Shown here piece by piece: positions 17,779-26,320 of a stretch of 64,000 nucleotides of DNA. Both the position numbers and the translations under genes were made by a program. The stretch covers positions 124,001-188,000 of the forward strand of contig NZ_BCMF01000002.1 of the NCBI RefSeq assembly GCF_002217925.1. Reading direction: 5' to 3'. The notes beneath the pieces were generated by a model that did no database searches, was not told where the DNA came from, and saw only the letters and a program-made list of their open reading frames with translations. Source of the DNA: Secundilactobacillus mixtipabuli. GTDB lineage: Bacteria > Bacillota > Bacilli > Lactobacillales > Lactobacillaceae. Within the stretch, counting starts at the first letter, position 1. Every line of letters begins with the position of its first letter.

Positions 17779-18465
17779 TTGAAGAAAGGTTTAGATGCCC
17801 CCTTAGTTCCCGTCTTGCTGATTGGCTTTGGCCTAGTTACTCTGGTCGCTACGCTGTTCTCGCAGGAGTGGATCAACTTAATTTTCCCCCTCATCTTGTT
17901 AGGATCAGGTGGTTTATATCTGCATACTTCTTTGGTTGGTAAATATAAAATCATCACGAGCGTGGTTCGTCAAATGAACCTGCAGCCAAACGCGCAAGTT
18001 TTAGATCTTGGCACGGGTCACGGCGCGTTTCTGATTGAAATCGCTCAGAAATTAAAGGTGCCTGGAAAAGTAACGGGCATCGATATATGGCATCAAAGCG
18101 ATCAATTAAACAACGCTTTGGCAAACACGCAAAAACTCATTGACGCGCAAAACTTAACTGACGTCAGCCAACTGACTACCGCCAACATGACTGACCTGCC
18201 TTTTGATGACGAAAGCTTTGATTTTGTGGTAGCCAGCGTGGCCATTCATAACGTCAAACCGGCATCCGCGCGTTCAAAGGCCATCAGTGAAGCTTACCGC
18301 GTTTTAAAACCTGGCGGTGAAATGATCATTATCGACATTGAACACGTCGCTCAGTATCGGCGGACCTTGAAGCAGCTCGGTGTGACTGAGCTCACGGTCT
18401 CTAATGCCGGAGTAAACGGGATGTACGGCGTCATGATGACCAAAATTTTACGTGCCCGAAAATGA
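17779..18465 (+). CDS. SAM-dependent methyltransferase with N-terminal membrane segments
   Basis: This is a 228-aa protein read from a TTG start. The AAAGGAAG site 8 bp upstream supports it, and a nearby ATG at 17775 is in another frame. Two hydrophobic segments occupy about 10-50. A class I methyltransferase domain follows: motif I LDLGTGHGAFLIEIA at about 76, DLPFDDESFDFVVA at about 137 and VLKPGGEMIIIDIEHV near 180. It is UbiE-like in the core, but the membrane anchor and context give no substrate. It sits in a same-strand group with a small membrane protein and a HAD phosphatase. Confidence 0.82.
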   Translation: MKKGLDAPLVPVLLIGFGLVTLVATLFSQEWINLIFPLILLGSGGLYLHTSLVGKYKIITSVVRQMNLQPNAQVLDLGTGHGAFLIEIAQKLKVPGKVTGIDIWHQSDQLNNALANTQKLIDAQNLTDVSQLTTANMTDLPFDDESFDFVVASVAIHNVKPASARSKAISEAYRVLKPGGEMIIIDIEHVAQYRRTLKQLGVTELTVSNAGVNGMYGVMMTKILRARK

Positions 18466-18550
18466 TGAAGACTGCTATTATACCTTGAATGCAGTCAAAC
18501 AGCGTGCAATACTGAAACTAATATCAGTTCATTTAGAAAGTTGGGTGAAG

Positions 18551-19186
18551 ATGATGTATCGCATGATTAGTTTTGATTTAGATGGCACTTTGGCGGACAC
18601 TTTTCCAGTTATTCTGGATTCTTTTCACAGCACGGTTCAGCATTTTACCGGTGAAACGATTGACGATCAGCAAATTTTCGATACGTTTGGGACTAACGAA
18701 CAAGGGATGCTTCACAGTTTGTTGCCAGACGTACCGTTAGATACCGCTTCAGATTACTTTTATGACGCCTATCAGCAGGCGCATGAGCAGTTACGGCAGC
18801 CATTTCCAGGCATCGTAGATCTGCTCAAAGCTTTGACCAGCCACGGCATTCAAATTTCACTGCTTACTGGCAAAGGCCAGCAGTCATGTGACATTTCACT
18901 GAAAATGCTGGGTTTAACCGGCTACTTTAATCCTATCTTGGTGGGTTCACCAGAACGGAATATTAAAACCGATAACCTTAAACGGCTTGTGGCAACACAA
19001 AAGATCGCGCCGGCAGAACTAGCTTATGTTGGTGATGCAACCAGTGATATCAAGGCTTCCCAAGCTGCTGGCATTCAGTGTTTTTCAGCCGCTTGGTCAC
19101 CCAGTGTTCAACTGGATGCACTCAAAGCGGTGAACGCGGATATTTATGAATCGGTGGCGGATTTGCGGAAGAAACTGCTGGGTTAA
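18551..19186 (+). CDS. HAD-family phosphatase (Gph/PpaX-like)
   Basis: This protein has about 211 aa, starting at the ATG group 18551-18563 (exact start ambiguous; GGGTGAAG precedes). Motif I FDLDGTLADT holds the nucleophile and acid/base aspartates, motif II is in SLLTGKG, and motif IV is VGDATSDIKASQAAGI. The cap domain sits between motifs I and II, as in phosphoglycolate phosphatase/PpaX-type subfamily IA enzymes. The substrate cannot be assigned. It is the last gene of its group, with a perfect terminator behind it. Confidence 0.85.
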   Translation: MMYRMISFDLDGTLADTFPVILDSFHSTVQHFTGETIDDQQIFDTFGTNEQGMLHSLLPDVPLDTASDYFYDAYQQAHEQLRQPFPGIVDLLKALTSHGIQISLLTGKGQQSCDISLKMLGLTGYFNPILVGSPERNIKTDNLKRLVATQKIAPAELAYVGDATSDIKASQAAGIQCFSAAWSPSVQLDALKAVNADIYESVADLRKKLLG

Positions 19187-19206
19187 ACATTTAAAATTTT
19201 GAACTA

Positions 19207-19239
19207 AAAACCGGATTACCCAAGAGGTAATCCGGTTTT
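19207..19239. terminator. Bidirectional terminator between HAD and lipoprotein operons
   Basis: A perfect 14-bp stem AAAACCGGATTACC (19207-19220) pairs with 19226-19239 around CAAGA. Confidence 0.9.
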
Positions 19240-19279
19240 ATTGATAGTGTAAAGGTATCAATACATAAATACTGAAAAA

Positions 19280-20257
19280 CTATTTTTGATTAAAGTTAAT
19301 TCCATACAACGCTTGGCCCAATTGTTGCATGGCGCTAATTTGCTTGTTTTCAGTCCCATTTTGAGACAGTACCACAGCAACAAAGGCCTGATTGCCCTTT
19401 TTGACGATAGCCGCATCATTTTGAACCCCATAATCGGGAAATTCACCGGTTTTGTTATAGACGGTAGCCTTTTGATTGATCAGCGCCGGAATCTTACTTT
19501 GATTAGCGTTATATCTTAAAAGCTGCAACATTTCTGAATCATAAGGTGCCCCCAAAACGCGATGCTGGTAGAGTTTAGTCAACAGGCTACCCACATCCTT
19601 GACCGAAGTTTGATTATCTTTGCCATTCTTCAAAGCTTGATAATCCAACATTTTTCGCTGTAACTGCGTATCACTGCAACCTAGCCGTTTGATTTCACCA
19701 TTAATAACATTAAGACCACCCAATTGATCAATCAGAGCATTAGTAGCTGAATTATCACTATTGCGAATCATCAGCGTGAGTAACCGCTGAACGGTGAGCT
19801 GACTGACGTTTTGTTGAGCGAGCTCACCAGTACCACCCACTCTGTCAGACTTAGAAATCTGAACGGCTTGATTGAGTGATAAGCGCCCCGCTTTTATCTG
19901 ACGAAAGGTTTCAACCATGACAAATAATTTAATCACACTAGCGGATCGCTGCGACTGACTATTCATGATGACAGGTTGTCTGGTTTTTAAATTGGAGACG
20001 TAGACTGACGTGTCTCCAGATGCTGAGGTCACACACTTTTTCTCAGCCATTCGAATTTCTCGTTGCGTAGAATCTACTTGTGAAGTGACCTGGGAGGAAC
20101 TTCTTTTAGCCTTAGCTTGGCTAGAACTAGAAGCGGCCTTGCTTGATGAGACTTTCGACTGTGCATTGCTGGCATGCCGATTGGGTTTTGAACAGCCACT
20201 AACACCAATAGCACAACACAACATTAGGCCAACTAATTTACTGAACCCAAACTTCAT
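19280..20257 (-). CDS. Class A beta-lactamase-fold lipoprotein (serine hydrolase)
   Basis: This is a 325-aa lipoprotein with a lipobox ending in Cys22 (GVSGC) and a Ser/Ala/Lys linker to about 60. The catalytic motifs of the penicillin-recognising fold are present: S107-V-I-K110, S167-D-N169 and K269-T-G271. By alignment from SDN, the Glu166 position of class A enzymes appears to be Met203 in LQRKMLDYQ, and the Asn170 position is Gln. Hydrolytic turnover of beta-lactams is therefore doubtful, and a cell-wall-related or PBP-like role is plausible. Its start overlaps the upstream lipoprotein gene by 20 bp, so the two are translationally linked. Confidence 0.82.
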   Translation of the reverse strand: MKFGFSKLVGLMLCCAIGVSGCSKPNRHASNAQSKVSSSKAASSSSQAKAKRSSSQVTSQVDSTQREIRMAEKKCVTSASGDTSVYVSNLKTRQPVIMNSQSQRSASVIKLFVMVETFRQIKAGRLSLNQAVQISKSDRVGGTGELAQQNVSQLTVQRLLTLMIRNSDNSATNALIDQLGGLNVINGEIKRLGCSDTQLQRKMLDYQALKNGKDNQTSVKDVGSLLTKLYQHRVLGAPYDSEMLQLLRYNANQSKIPALINQKATVYNKTGEFPDYGVQNDAAIVKKGNQAFVAVVLSQNGTENKQISAMQQLGQALYGINFNQK

Positions 20258-20960
20258 TGACTAGATCTCCCTTGTAGGACTTACCATCTGTCAAGACAGC
20301 ACCGCCATCATATGAAGTGTAACCATAGTAAGTTTCACTTTCACCATTACTCCAAGTAACATCGATCTTAACGTTGGCGTTGATTGACTTCGTATCATTG
20401 GTACCCGAGGTTACATCGTATGATAGGACGCCACTTTGATTAGTTGCCGATATCGTGGCTACCCCATGATAACTGCTGCCATCGTTATTTTCCTGAACTA
20501 CCGTGCCATCGGAATCAATGACTAAGTCGCTTTGCGGACGGTTTGAATCATAGTTATAAAATGAATAGTCACCCACAAACTTCGAGTAATTTGAGAAACT
20601 GTCATTCGTCTGCATATTGCTTGAGCCGTTATTGGCAGCGGCCTGGTTCTGCTTCTTACCCTGCTTCAGCAAAAAGGCATCGTTGCTCTTTTGAATTTGA
20701 AAGTATTCCGCTTTGAGTGAGCTGAAACCTTTTTTACTTAAATCGGTAATCGGGATACCATTAAGAGCTTTGTTGGAGTCTTGATAGTGACCATCCTCAT
20801 TTAAATTCCGAGCCGTTTTAATAACGCCTTCATCTTCTGAAATCTTACTTTGATTCTTGCTGGAACTGCTAGCGCTTTGACTGGCTTGGGAACTCCCACA
20901 GCCTGCCAGACCTAGCGTGATAACAGTAAATAAGCTTAGTAAAACTGGAATTTTTTTCAT
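20238..20960 (-). CDS. Lipoprotein of unknown function
   Basis: This 240-aa protein has a typical lipobox (LGLAGC, Cys21), a Ser-rich linker, a helical segment (about 45-110) and a C-terminal beta-rich domain containing YKGDLVNEVW. I do not recognise the domain. It is the first gene of a two-gene operon with the beta-lactamase-fold lipoprotein, with TAAGGAGT before the ATG. Extracytoplasmic location is predicted from the lipobox. Confidence 0.78.
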   Translation of the reverse strand: MKKIPVLLSLFTVITLGLAGCGSSQASQSASSSSKNQSKISEDEGVIKTARNLNEDGHYQDSNKALNGIPITDLSKKGFSSLKAEYFQIQKSNDAFLLKQGKKQNQAAANNGSSNMQTNDSFSNYSKFVGDYSFYNYDSNRPQSDLVIDSDGTVVQENNDGSSYHGVATISATNQSGVLSYDVTSGTNDTKSINANVKIDVTWSNGESETYYGYTSYDGGAVLTDGKSYKGDLVNEVWVQ

Positions 20961-21232
20961 CTTAATACTCCTTAGAATATTGATATATAATAATTAGCTA
21001 ACTATTATTGTAAGCTAATCGTTTGGCCAAAACAATTTGATTAGCCAAATAATTCCAGTTTTCTTATATTCTCATCGTCATGACTTACCTCATAAACCAA
21101 TCAAATTTGTCAGACAAGGCGCTACTTTCTATATACAAACATTGGTGCTAACATTTAAACATAAGTTTCCTTAAGGGTTTAAATAATCCACACCGATTAT
21201 TTTCACAATTCCAAACGAAGGTGGCATCAGCC

Positions 21233-22333
21233 ATGAATGAAACCGAACCCGCTGCCGATATTGGCGACTACCTCAAACTTGGTGCCTGTACGGCCGTGAT
21301 GTCGCAGCCGATTATGAGCTACGCGCTAGCCACCAGCCCAAGCATGGTCGCCCAAACGTGGATCGGCATTCTCTATAACCTAGTTAAATACACAGCACCG
21401 GCCTTTATCTTCGGCATTTTGTATACGACAACTCGAATGACGATTGATAATCGGGACCTCACTTACGGCCGTTACATGAGAAATACGTGGCATGCGCTTT
21501 TTATCCCCACGATTTGGTGGACGCTGATTTATTTGCTGGTTATGCCGCAGCTACAGCAGGTCAGCCATTACCATACCCTCGGCTCATTTCTATGGCAATT
21601 TATCAACGGTAACGCTGCTCCTCACCTGTGGTATAACACCATGATGCTGCAGTTCATTATCCTAATGCCGCTGTTCTGGGCAATCGGACGCTGGTGCGGC
21701 CATCATCGTAACCGTGGCATAATAACTGCTTGCTTGACCGTGTTAATTGCTGGTGTGTGGCTGTGGTTCTACGACTCGCAAGTCTTTCACGGGCCGCACA
21801 CCACCGATTGGTATCTATTTGACCGGCTGTTTATCAGTTTCTTCCTCTATGGCATTCTGGGTGTACTGGCATGGCAGTACCACGAACAGTTCGACCGGTT
21901 GATTATGAAATGGTGGCCGGTGGTTGCTGTTATTTTTGCTGGTGCGTTTTGGAGGACCAACCACGAGCTGTTCAGCTATGGTTTCCCAGTCAAGCTGACC
22001 AACGCCCCCTATTACAAGCCGTCCATGACGGTATACGATCTTGCGGTGATCGGTTTATTCGCGGCGCTCTGCTTGTTTCAAGTACGTGCCAAACAGCCAT
22101 TCGCCAAGTTCGTGCACCACTTTGCCGGATTTGCCTACAAAGCCTACCTATCAAACGTTTTCTGGTCTGAATCTCTGTGGCTGCTGTTTGGCAAAACACT
22201 GACAACGGCTCAACCTTTGATGGGTATTTTAGTTGTTTACGTGCTGACCTGGTGCTTGTCCTTTGGATCGGCGTTTGGGATTCATGCGGTCTGGGTGAAA
22301 ATTAAAAACAATATGCCAACCCTCCAAGCGTAA
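21233..22333 (+). CDS. Membrane acyltransferase, family 3
   Basis: This is a 366-aa polytopic membrane protein with about ten hydrophobic segments and the acyltransferase-3 layout (HALFIPTIWWTLIYLL, then HLWYNTMMLQFIILMP). Such proteins O-acetylate or otherwise acylate cell-surface glycans. The ATG at 21233 was preferred over an in-frame GTG 12 bp upstream that overlaps the putative ribosome site. The first 260 bp upstream hold nothing I recognise. It is a single-gene unit closed by a perfect terminator. The substrate is unknown. Confidence 0.85.
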   Translation: MNETEPAADIGDYLKLGACTAVMSQPIMSYALATSPSMVAQTWIGILYNLVKYTAPAFIFGILYTTTRMTIDNRDLTYGRYMRNTWHALFIPTIWWTLIYLLVMPQLQQVSHYHTLGSFLWQFINGNAAPHLWYNTMMLQFIILMPLFWAIGRWCGHHRNRGIITACLTVLIAGVWLWFYDSQVFHGPHTTDWYLFDRLFISFFLYGILGVLAWQYHEQFDRLIMKWWPVVAVIFAGAFWRTNHELFSYGFPVKLTNAPYYKPSMTVYDLAVIGLFAALCLFQVRAKQPFAKFVHHFAGFAYKAYLSNVFWSESLWLLFGKTLTTAQPLMGILVVYVLTWCLSFGSAFGIHAVWVKIKNNMPTLQA

Positions 22334-22376
22334 TTATGGATAAACAAATTTCATAAAATAACATCATTATTTATCT

Positions 22377-22414
22377 AGAAGTGACCAATCATTTTGAATT
22401 GGTCACTTCTTTTT
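22377..22414 (+). terminator. Terminator of the acyltransferase gene
   Basis: A perfect 13-bp stem AGAAGTGACCAAT (22377-22389) pairs with 22398-22410 and is followed by TTTT. Confidence 0.92.
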
Positions 22415-22603
22415 AGCTTGACATACCTGTAAATACAAGTTAATGACTACATCATTTAGAACTTATTTATTTTCCAAACTTTTAGTAAGTAAATTTTATA
22501 AATTTATTTTAGGAAATGAATTGAATTATTTTTACACTTTAGATATACTGAAAACGCTACACTTCTTCGGGGGGAAAATTCAAATTTTGGGAGGAAACAA
22601 GCG

Positions 22604-25042
22604 TTGAAAGATAGACTAAGAAACAACCAAGGTTCTAAATGTCACTACAAAATGTACAAAGCAGGGCGTAAATGGATGTTCTGTGGGATTATGTTGGCAA
22701 GCTTAACCGGAGCTTACTTGATGGGTGGGAACTCGGCTGAAGCAGATTCAGTAACTCAAAGCGCCTCAACGTCAACGGAAACGAAACCAGCCGCACCTTC
22801 AGAACCAACAGCTCCAAATTCTGCTGTCGCACCCGATACACAGAAAGCTGTTACTGCACCAACATCCGCTACTCAAACGGGCAACCAAGTTACCATCGAC
22901 CCATCAAACTTTCAGCAATCTTTTGAAGTCCATGGGAACGCTCATTTTGAAAGTACACAACCGGGAACTGTGACCCTCACCGATTTTACAGGAGGTCAGC
23001 AAGGCAGCATCACCCTCAATAACAAGATCAACCTTAACCAGTCATTCGATATTAAGGGCCAAATCAACCTTGGTGCCGTCGACCAGCATACTGAAGGAAC
23101 CAGTGGGAACAATGGTAACGGTGGCGATGGTTTAGCCTTCGGTTTCCATGACGCCAACAGTGACACCGTTGGTGATGGCGGTGCTGGTCTGGGTCTTGGC
23201 AAAATCCCTGATGCCATTGGCTGGAAAGCTGATACTACATATAACTGGACGCTTACCAATGATGCCCTGCCCGATCCAGGAGACTTTAGTAACGGCCCTC
23301 AAACACCTAACCGTAACGATTACGGTGGTGGTCAAGCCTTTGGTGCCTTTATCCAAAGCTCCAAGAATACCGAAATTCCTGGAGACACGCCAGGAGTGGT
23401 TTCCACCACTGGTGTCACTTCTGGATTAGATAGTGCGCTAGCCATTAACGCACCGGGGCCAAGCGCCACTGATAAATCTAAGTCTACCGACCCTAAAGAA
23501 TGGCAAGGTGAATTTAAAGATATCGAAATCAATTACAATCCTAACTTCGGCGGTAAAGTCGTTGATGATAAGATTATCGATAGTAAAAAGATCTTGACTG
23601 TGACCTACGATAACAAAAAATGGCAAAAAGATATCACCGATTGGGCAGCCGATAAAACTGACACGGCTTTCTTTGTTTCCGCAGGGACGGCAGCTAATCT
23701 GAATCTGCAGCAATTCCGGCTTCAATCGTTTACTTATGAACCTGCCGCAACTGTTGATGTTAAATATGTTTACTTTACTCCCGATGCAGTAGGTCCAGCC
23801 AAAGTTAAGGAAATCGACAACTATGTAGGCGAGGTTAATTATCCTTCTGGCGCTTTTGTCGGTAATAAATATTTAACGAGTTGGCAATCTATTCCAGGTT
23901 ATCGATACCTGCGTATGTATCCAGGATCTCTTCCAGCAAATGGAACTCTGAGTGAACCAGGTAATAATGGGACCGTTACTTATCTCTACGTACCGGATGG
24001 TAATGGTGGTCAGCACGCCTCAGTTCAACTATGGGATACTACCGATAACAAACCACTAGGTTACCCTACCTCTCTTGAAGGTGCTAATAACAGTAAAGCC
24101 TATTATTCCGATCAACCTACCATTAACGCTTATATTAACGCTGGTTATGACTACAATCCACAAGATGACAGTATTGAAAATGGCATTACATTTGACGCTG
24201 ATAACAGTACCAATCCGACATACAGAGTTAACTTATCTCATGGGATAACTCATTCCAGTGACACGACTTTACGAACCATCAACTACCTCATCAAAGGGAC
24301 AACCACATCCGTCCATCCTTCAGATGTTCAACCGCTTGCTTGGGATATTATCACTGATAAAGTAACCGGAGCGACTATTTCGGTACCTAAGGGCGGTTAC
24401 GAAGCACTAACTGCACCCCTTGTTTCAGGCTATGTAGCTGAAACATCAAGTGTTGATGGTCAGTACCCAGGAGTAGTCATTGGTAAATATAATGACAACC
24501 CTAATATCACAATTTATTACACACCCAATTCAGAAAAAACGGGTATTCCTGGTAATGATGGTAGTCTCTTGGTTACACCACCAACTACTCCCGAAACGGT
24601 AACACCTCAAAATGTTGGCGGTACCGTGGTGACTCCGCCAACTACGACTCCTGCTGGTGATAATGGAACAACACCAAGTGAGCCAGAAGGCGATACGGCA
24701 AATAACCACGATAAAACACCTAACCAACCCAGTGAGACACCATCGCAAGATAACGGTGAAAACGTCACGACTGACACAGAAAAAGGGAAAGCACACGATG
24801 CCGGACAAATGAGCCAAGTAACATTAGCTCAATCAAGTGCCAACGCACAGTCAGCAGTTGGCACTGTTCAGCAAACTAGCAAGAACACCGGTAACAATAC
24901 TTTGTTAAATACCGCCTCTGCTGAATTACCACAAACCAATGAACAACGCTCAAACACTTGGACGATATTGGGTCTATCCTTAATGAGCATTTTGAGTCTA
25001 TTTGGTATCACAAAGCAAAAAAAGCATGAAGGTAACAACTAA
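22604..25042 (+). CDS. L-type lectin adhesin, LPXTG-anchored (third lectin)
   Basis: This is an 812-aa surface adhesin read from a TTG start with GGGAGGAAA in good position. KMYKAGRKW (16-24) is a KxYKxGKxW signal in which the second lysine is Arg. The membrane segment ends near AEA. An L-type lectin domain spans about 95-385 (NGNGGDGLAFGFHD; GGAGLGLGK), different enough from the other two lectins to be an older paralogue. MucBP-like segments follow at about 385-650, then a Thr/Pro/Asn-rich stretch and LPQTNE at 775. Glycan binding is inferred. Confidence 0.9.
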   Translation: MKDRLRNNQGSKCHYKMYKAGRKWMFCGIMLASLTGAYLMGGNSAEADSVTQSASTSTETKPAAPSEPTAPNSAVAPDTQKAVTAPTSATQTGNQVTIDPSNFQQSFEVHGNAHFESTQPGTVTLTDFTGGQQGSITLNNKINLNQSFDIKGQINLGAVDQHTEGTSGNNGNGGDGLAFGFHDANSDTVGDGGAGLGLGKIPDAIGWKADTTYNWTLTNDALPDPGDFSNGPQTPNRNDYGGGQAFGAFIQSSKNTEIPGDTPGVVSTTGVTSGLDSALAINAPGPSATDKSKSTDPKEWQGEFKDIEINYNPNFGGKVVDDKIIDSKKILTVTYDNKKWQKDITDWAADKTDTAFFVSAGTAANLNLQQFRLQSFTYEPAATVDVKYVYFTPDAVGPAKVKEIDNYVGEVNYPSGAFVGNKYLTSWQSIPGYRYLRMYPGSLPANGTLSEPGNNGTVTYLYVPDGNGGQHASVQLWDTTDNKPLGYPTSLEGANNSKAYYSDQPTINAYINAGYDYNPQDDSIENGITFDADNSTNPTYRVNLSHGITHSSDTTLRTINYLIKGTTTSVHPSDVQPLAWDIITDKVTGATISVPKGGYEALTAPLVSGYVAETSSVDGQYPGVVIGKYNDNPNITIYYTPNSEKTGIPGNDGSLLVTPPTTPETVTPQNVGGTVVTPPTTTPAGDNGTTPSEPEGDTANNHDKTPNQPSETPSQDNGENVTTDTEKGKAHDAGQMSQVTLAQSSANAQSAVGTVQQTSKNTGNNTLLNTASAELPQTNEQRSNTWTILGLSLMSILSLFGITKQKKHEGNN

Positions 25043-25055
25043 CATTAATTTCAAG

Positions 25056-25087
25056 AAGGGCGCTGGCTAATGTCAGCGTCCTTTTTA
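25056..25087 (+). terminator. Terminator of the third lectin gene
   Basis: AAGGGCGCTG (25056-25065) pairs with CAGCGTCCTT (25074-25083), with one G-U pair, followed by TTT. Confidence 0.8.
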
Positions 25088-25157
25088 GTAGACCACCCAT
25101 TCATTTACTTATAAGTGAATTAGAGTAAAATAAAAAATATCAGGGGAGGAACATATC

Positions 25158-25586
25158 ATGAAAAAATCCATTTTAGTTTCTGCTGTTTTAAGCCTAAGCT
25201 TTATTGGCACTCTGAGTCTCACTAGCACAACCGCAAACGCCGCCAACTACCACAATGGTGTGCCTAAGGTCTTTAAGAATACCAAGTGGCGCGCTAAATC
25301 CATGAAAGCTTATGGCGAAACGACTCACGCCAGAATTCACTTCTATACCAAATCATTAGATGCTCATCCGGCATTTGAAATGGATCCTCAGCGAACCTAC
25401 AAAATTAAGTACAAATATTTAGGCAAAGGCACTTATTACCTTGTCGGCCGCGTTTATAATAACGCGCCCGCTGGTGGAATCAGTTGGAAATATAAGGTAA
25501 AGCGTTACAACTCCCATAAGATTTACTGGTGGGATTTAACTGCTGGCAATCACAAGTACACCAACTTTACATTTACACGTTACTAA
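25158..25586 (+). CDS. Small secreted protein, unknown
   Basis: This 142-aa protein has a clear Sec signal peptide (hydrophobic core about 7-23, cleavage after ANA at about 29). It is followed by a basic, Tyr/Lys-rich beta-type domain (YKIKYKYLGKGTYYL). No sorting signal or lipobox is present, so it is probably released or loosely wall-bound by charge. I do not recognise the family. GGGGAGGAA precedes the ATG. It is monocistronic between two terminators. Confidence 0.78.
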   Translation: MKKSILVSAVLSLSFIGTLSLTSTTANAANYHNGVPKVFKNTKWRAKSMKAYGETTHARIHFYTKSLDAHPAFEMDPQRTYKIKYKYLGKGTYYLVGRVYNNAPAGGISWKYKVKRYNSHKIYWWDLTAGNHKYTNFTFTRY

Positions 25587-25588
25587 TC

Positions 25589-25616
25589 AAAAAAGCACTC
25601 AGTAGAGTGCTTTTTT
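25589..25616. terminator. Bidirectional terminator
   Basis: A perfect stem AAAAAAGCACTC / GAGTGCTTTTTT with an AGTA loop serves the secreted-protein gene and the convergent niaR. Confidence 0.92.
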
Positions 25617-25620
25617 GTTC

Positions 25621-26136
25621 TTATTCATGATCTTCATAGAGGTACCCTGCCTCACGCAATGAAGCTTGGATTGCACGCAACTGCGCCGGTGTATCGTACG
25701 CAATGGTATGCATATGCACGCCATCTGTCAGTTCTGACAATAAATGCGCATTTTGCCGTTTCATTTTTGCTATAAACAGATTCACGTCGCCAATATCTCT
25801 GACCTGTAAATTTGCCTTCAACTGGCCGTATAGCGGATGGTCAACGACTACATCCTCAATCACACCGCCGGCTTCGACAATTCGGCGCATCTCATCGGCA
25901 CTGTCATTAGGGAAATGCCTGCAAACCAACACAACTTCATGAACCGCTTTGTGCTGGTACTCGTAACCCCGAATCGTGGCGACAATGGCTTCTCCCCCTG
26001 CTCTGAGTAAAGAAACATCCCCCACGATAGTTTGTCGGCTTACCCCAAATCGTCGTGCCAGCTGACTGGCGCTAATCGGTGACTGACTCGTTGATAATAC
26101 CGACTGAATTTGTGATCGCCGTTCCGTACTTGTCAT
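25621..26136 (-). CDS. niaR: Niacin-responsive repressor NiaR
   Basis: This is a 171-aa protein with an N-terminal HTH_11 domain (about 5-60; ASQLARRFGVSRQTIVGDVSL). A C-terminal 3H domain carries the conserved His residues (VLVCRHFPNDS, VDHPLYGQL, DGVHMHTI). NiaR proteins repress niacin uptake and salvage genes with nicotinic acid as co-repressor. It is divergent from pncB, the expected target, with a perfect palindrome next to the pncB start. The ATG at 26136 was preferred over a GTG 12 bp upstream. Confidence 0.9.
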   Translation of the reverse strand: MTSTERRSQIQSVLSTSQSPISASQLARRFGVSRQTIVGDVSLLRAGGEAIVATIRGYEYQHKAVHEVVLVCRHFPNDSADEMRRIVEAGGVIEDVVVDHPLYGQLKANLQVRDIGDVNLFIAKMKRQNAHLLSELTDGVHMHTIAYDTPAQLRAIQASLREAGYLYEDHE

Positions 26137-26274
26137 GACACTAACCACTTTCCCAATAGTTTAATTTATTTACCATTCTATCCTACCAGAAAAGCGGCTT
26201 AAAAAGAACAATTCCTGAAAATTCGATTAACCCTTTTCACAAAGTTATGCTAAGATATAGTCAATATTTCATGG

Positions 26275-26288
26275 GGTGTCAAGACACC
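26275..26288 (+). promoter_or_regulatory. Candidate NiaR operator
   Basis: The perfect dyad GGTGTC-AA-GACACC lies 32 bp before the pncB start, just downstream of a possible -10 (TATAGT, 26256-26261). Repression there would block initiation of pncB. Assignment to NiaR rests on position. Confidence 0.65.
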
Positions 26289-26320
26289 AATTTTAACATG
26301 AAAGGATTGGACGATCTGTA

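Noticed and set aside
22548-22562. cre site at TGAAAACGCTACAC before the third lectin gene
   Set aside because: The right half does not match the consensus (no CA at the required place).
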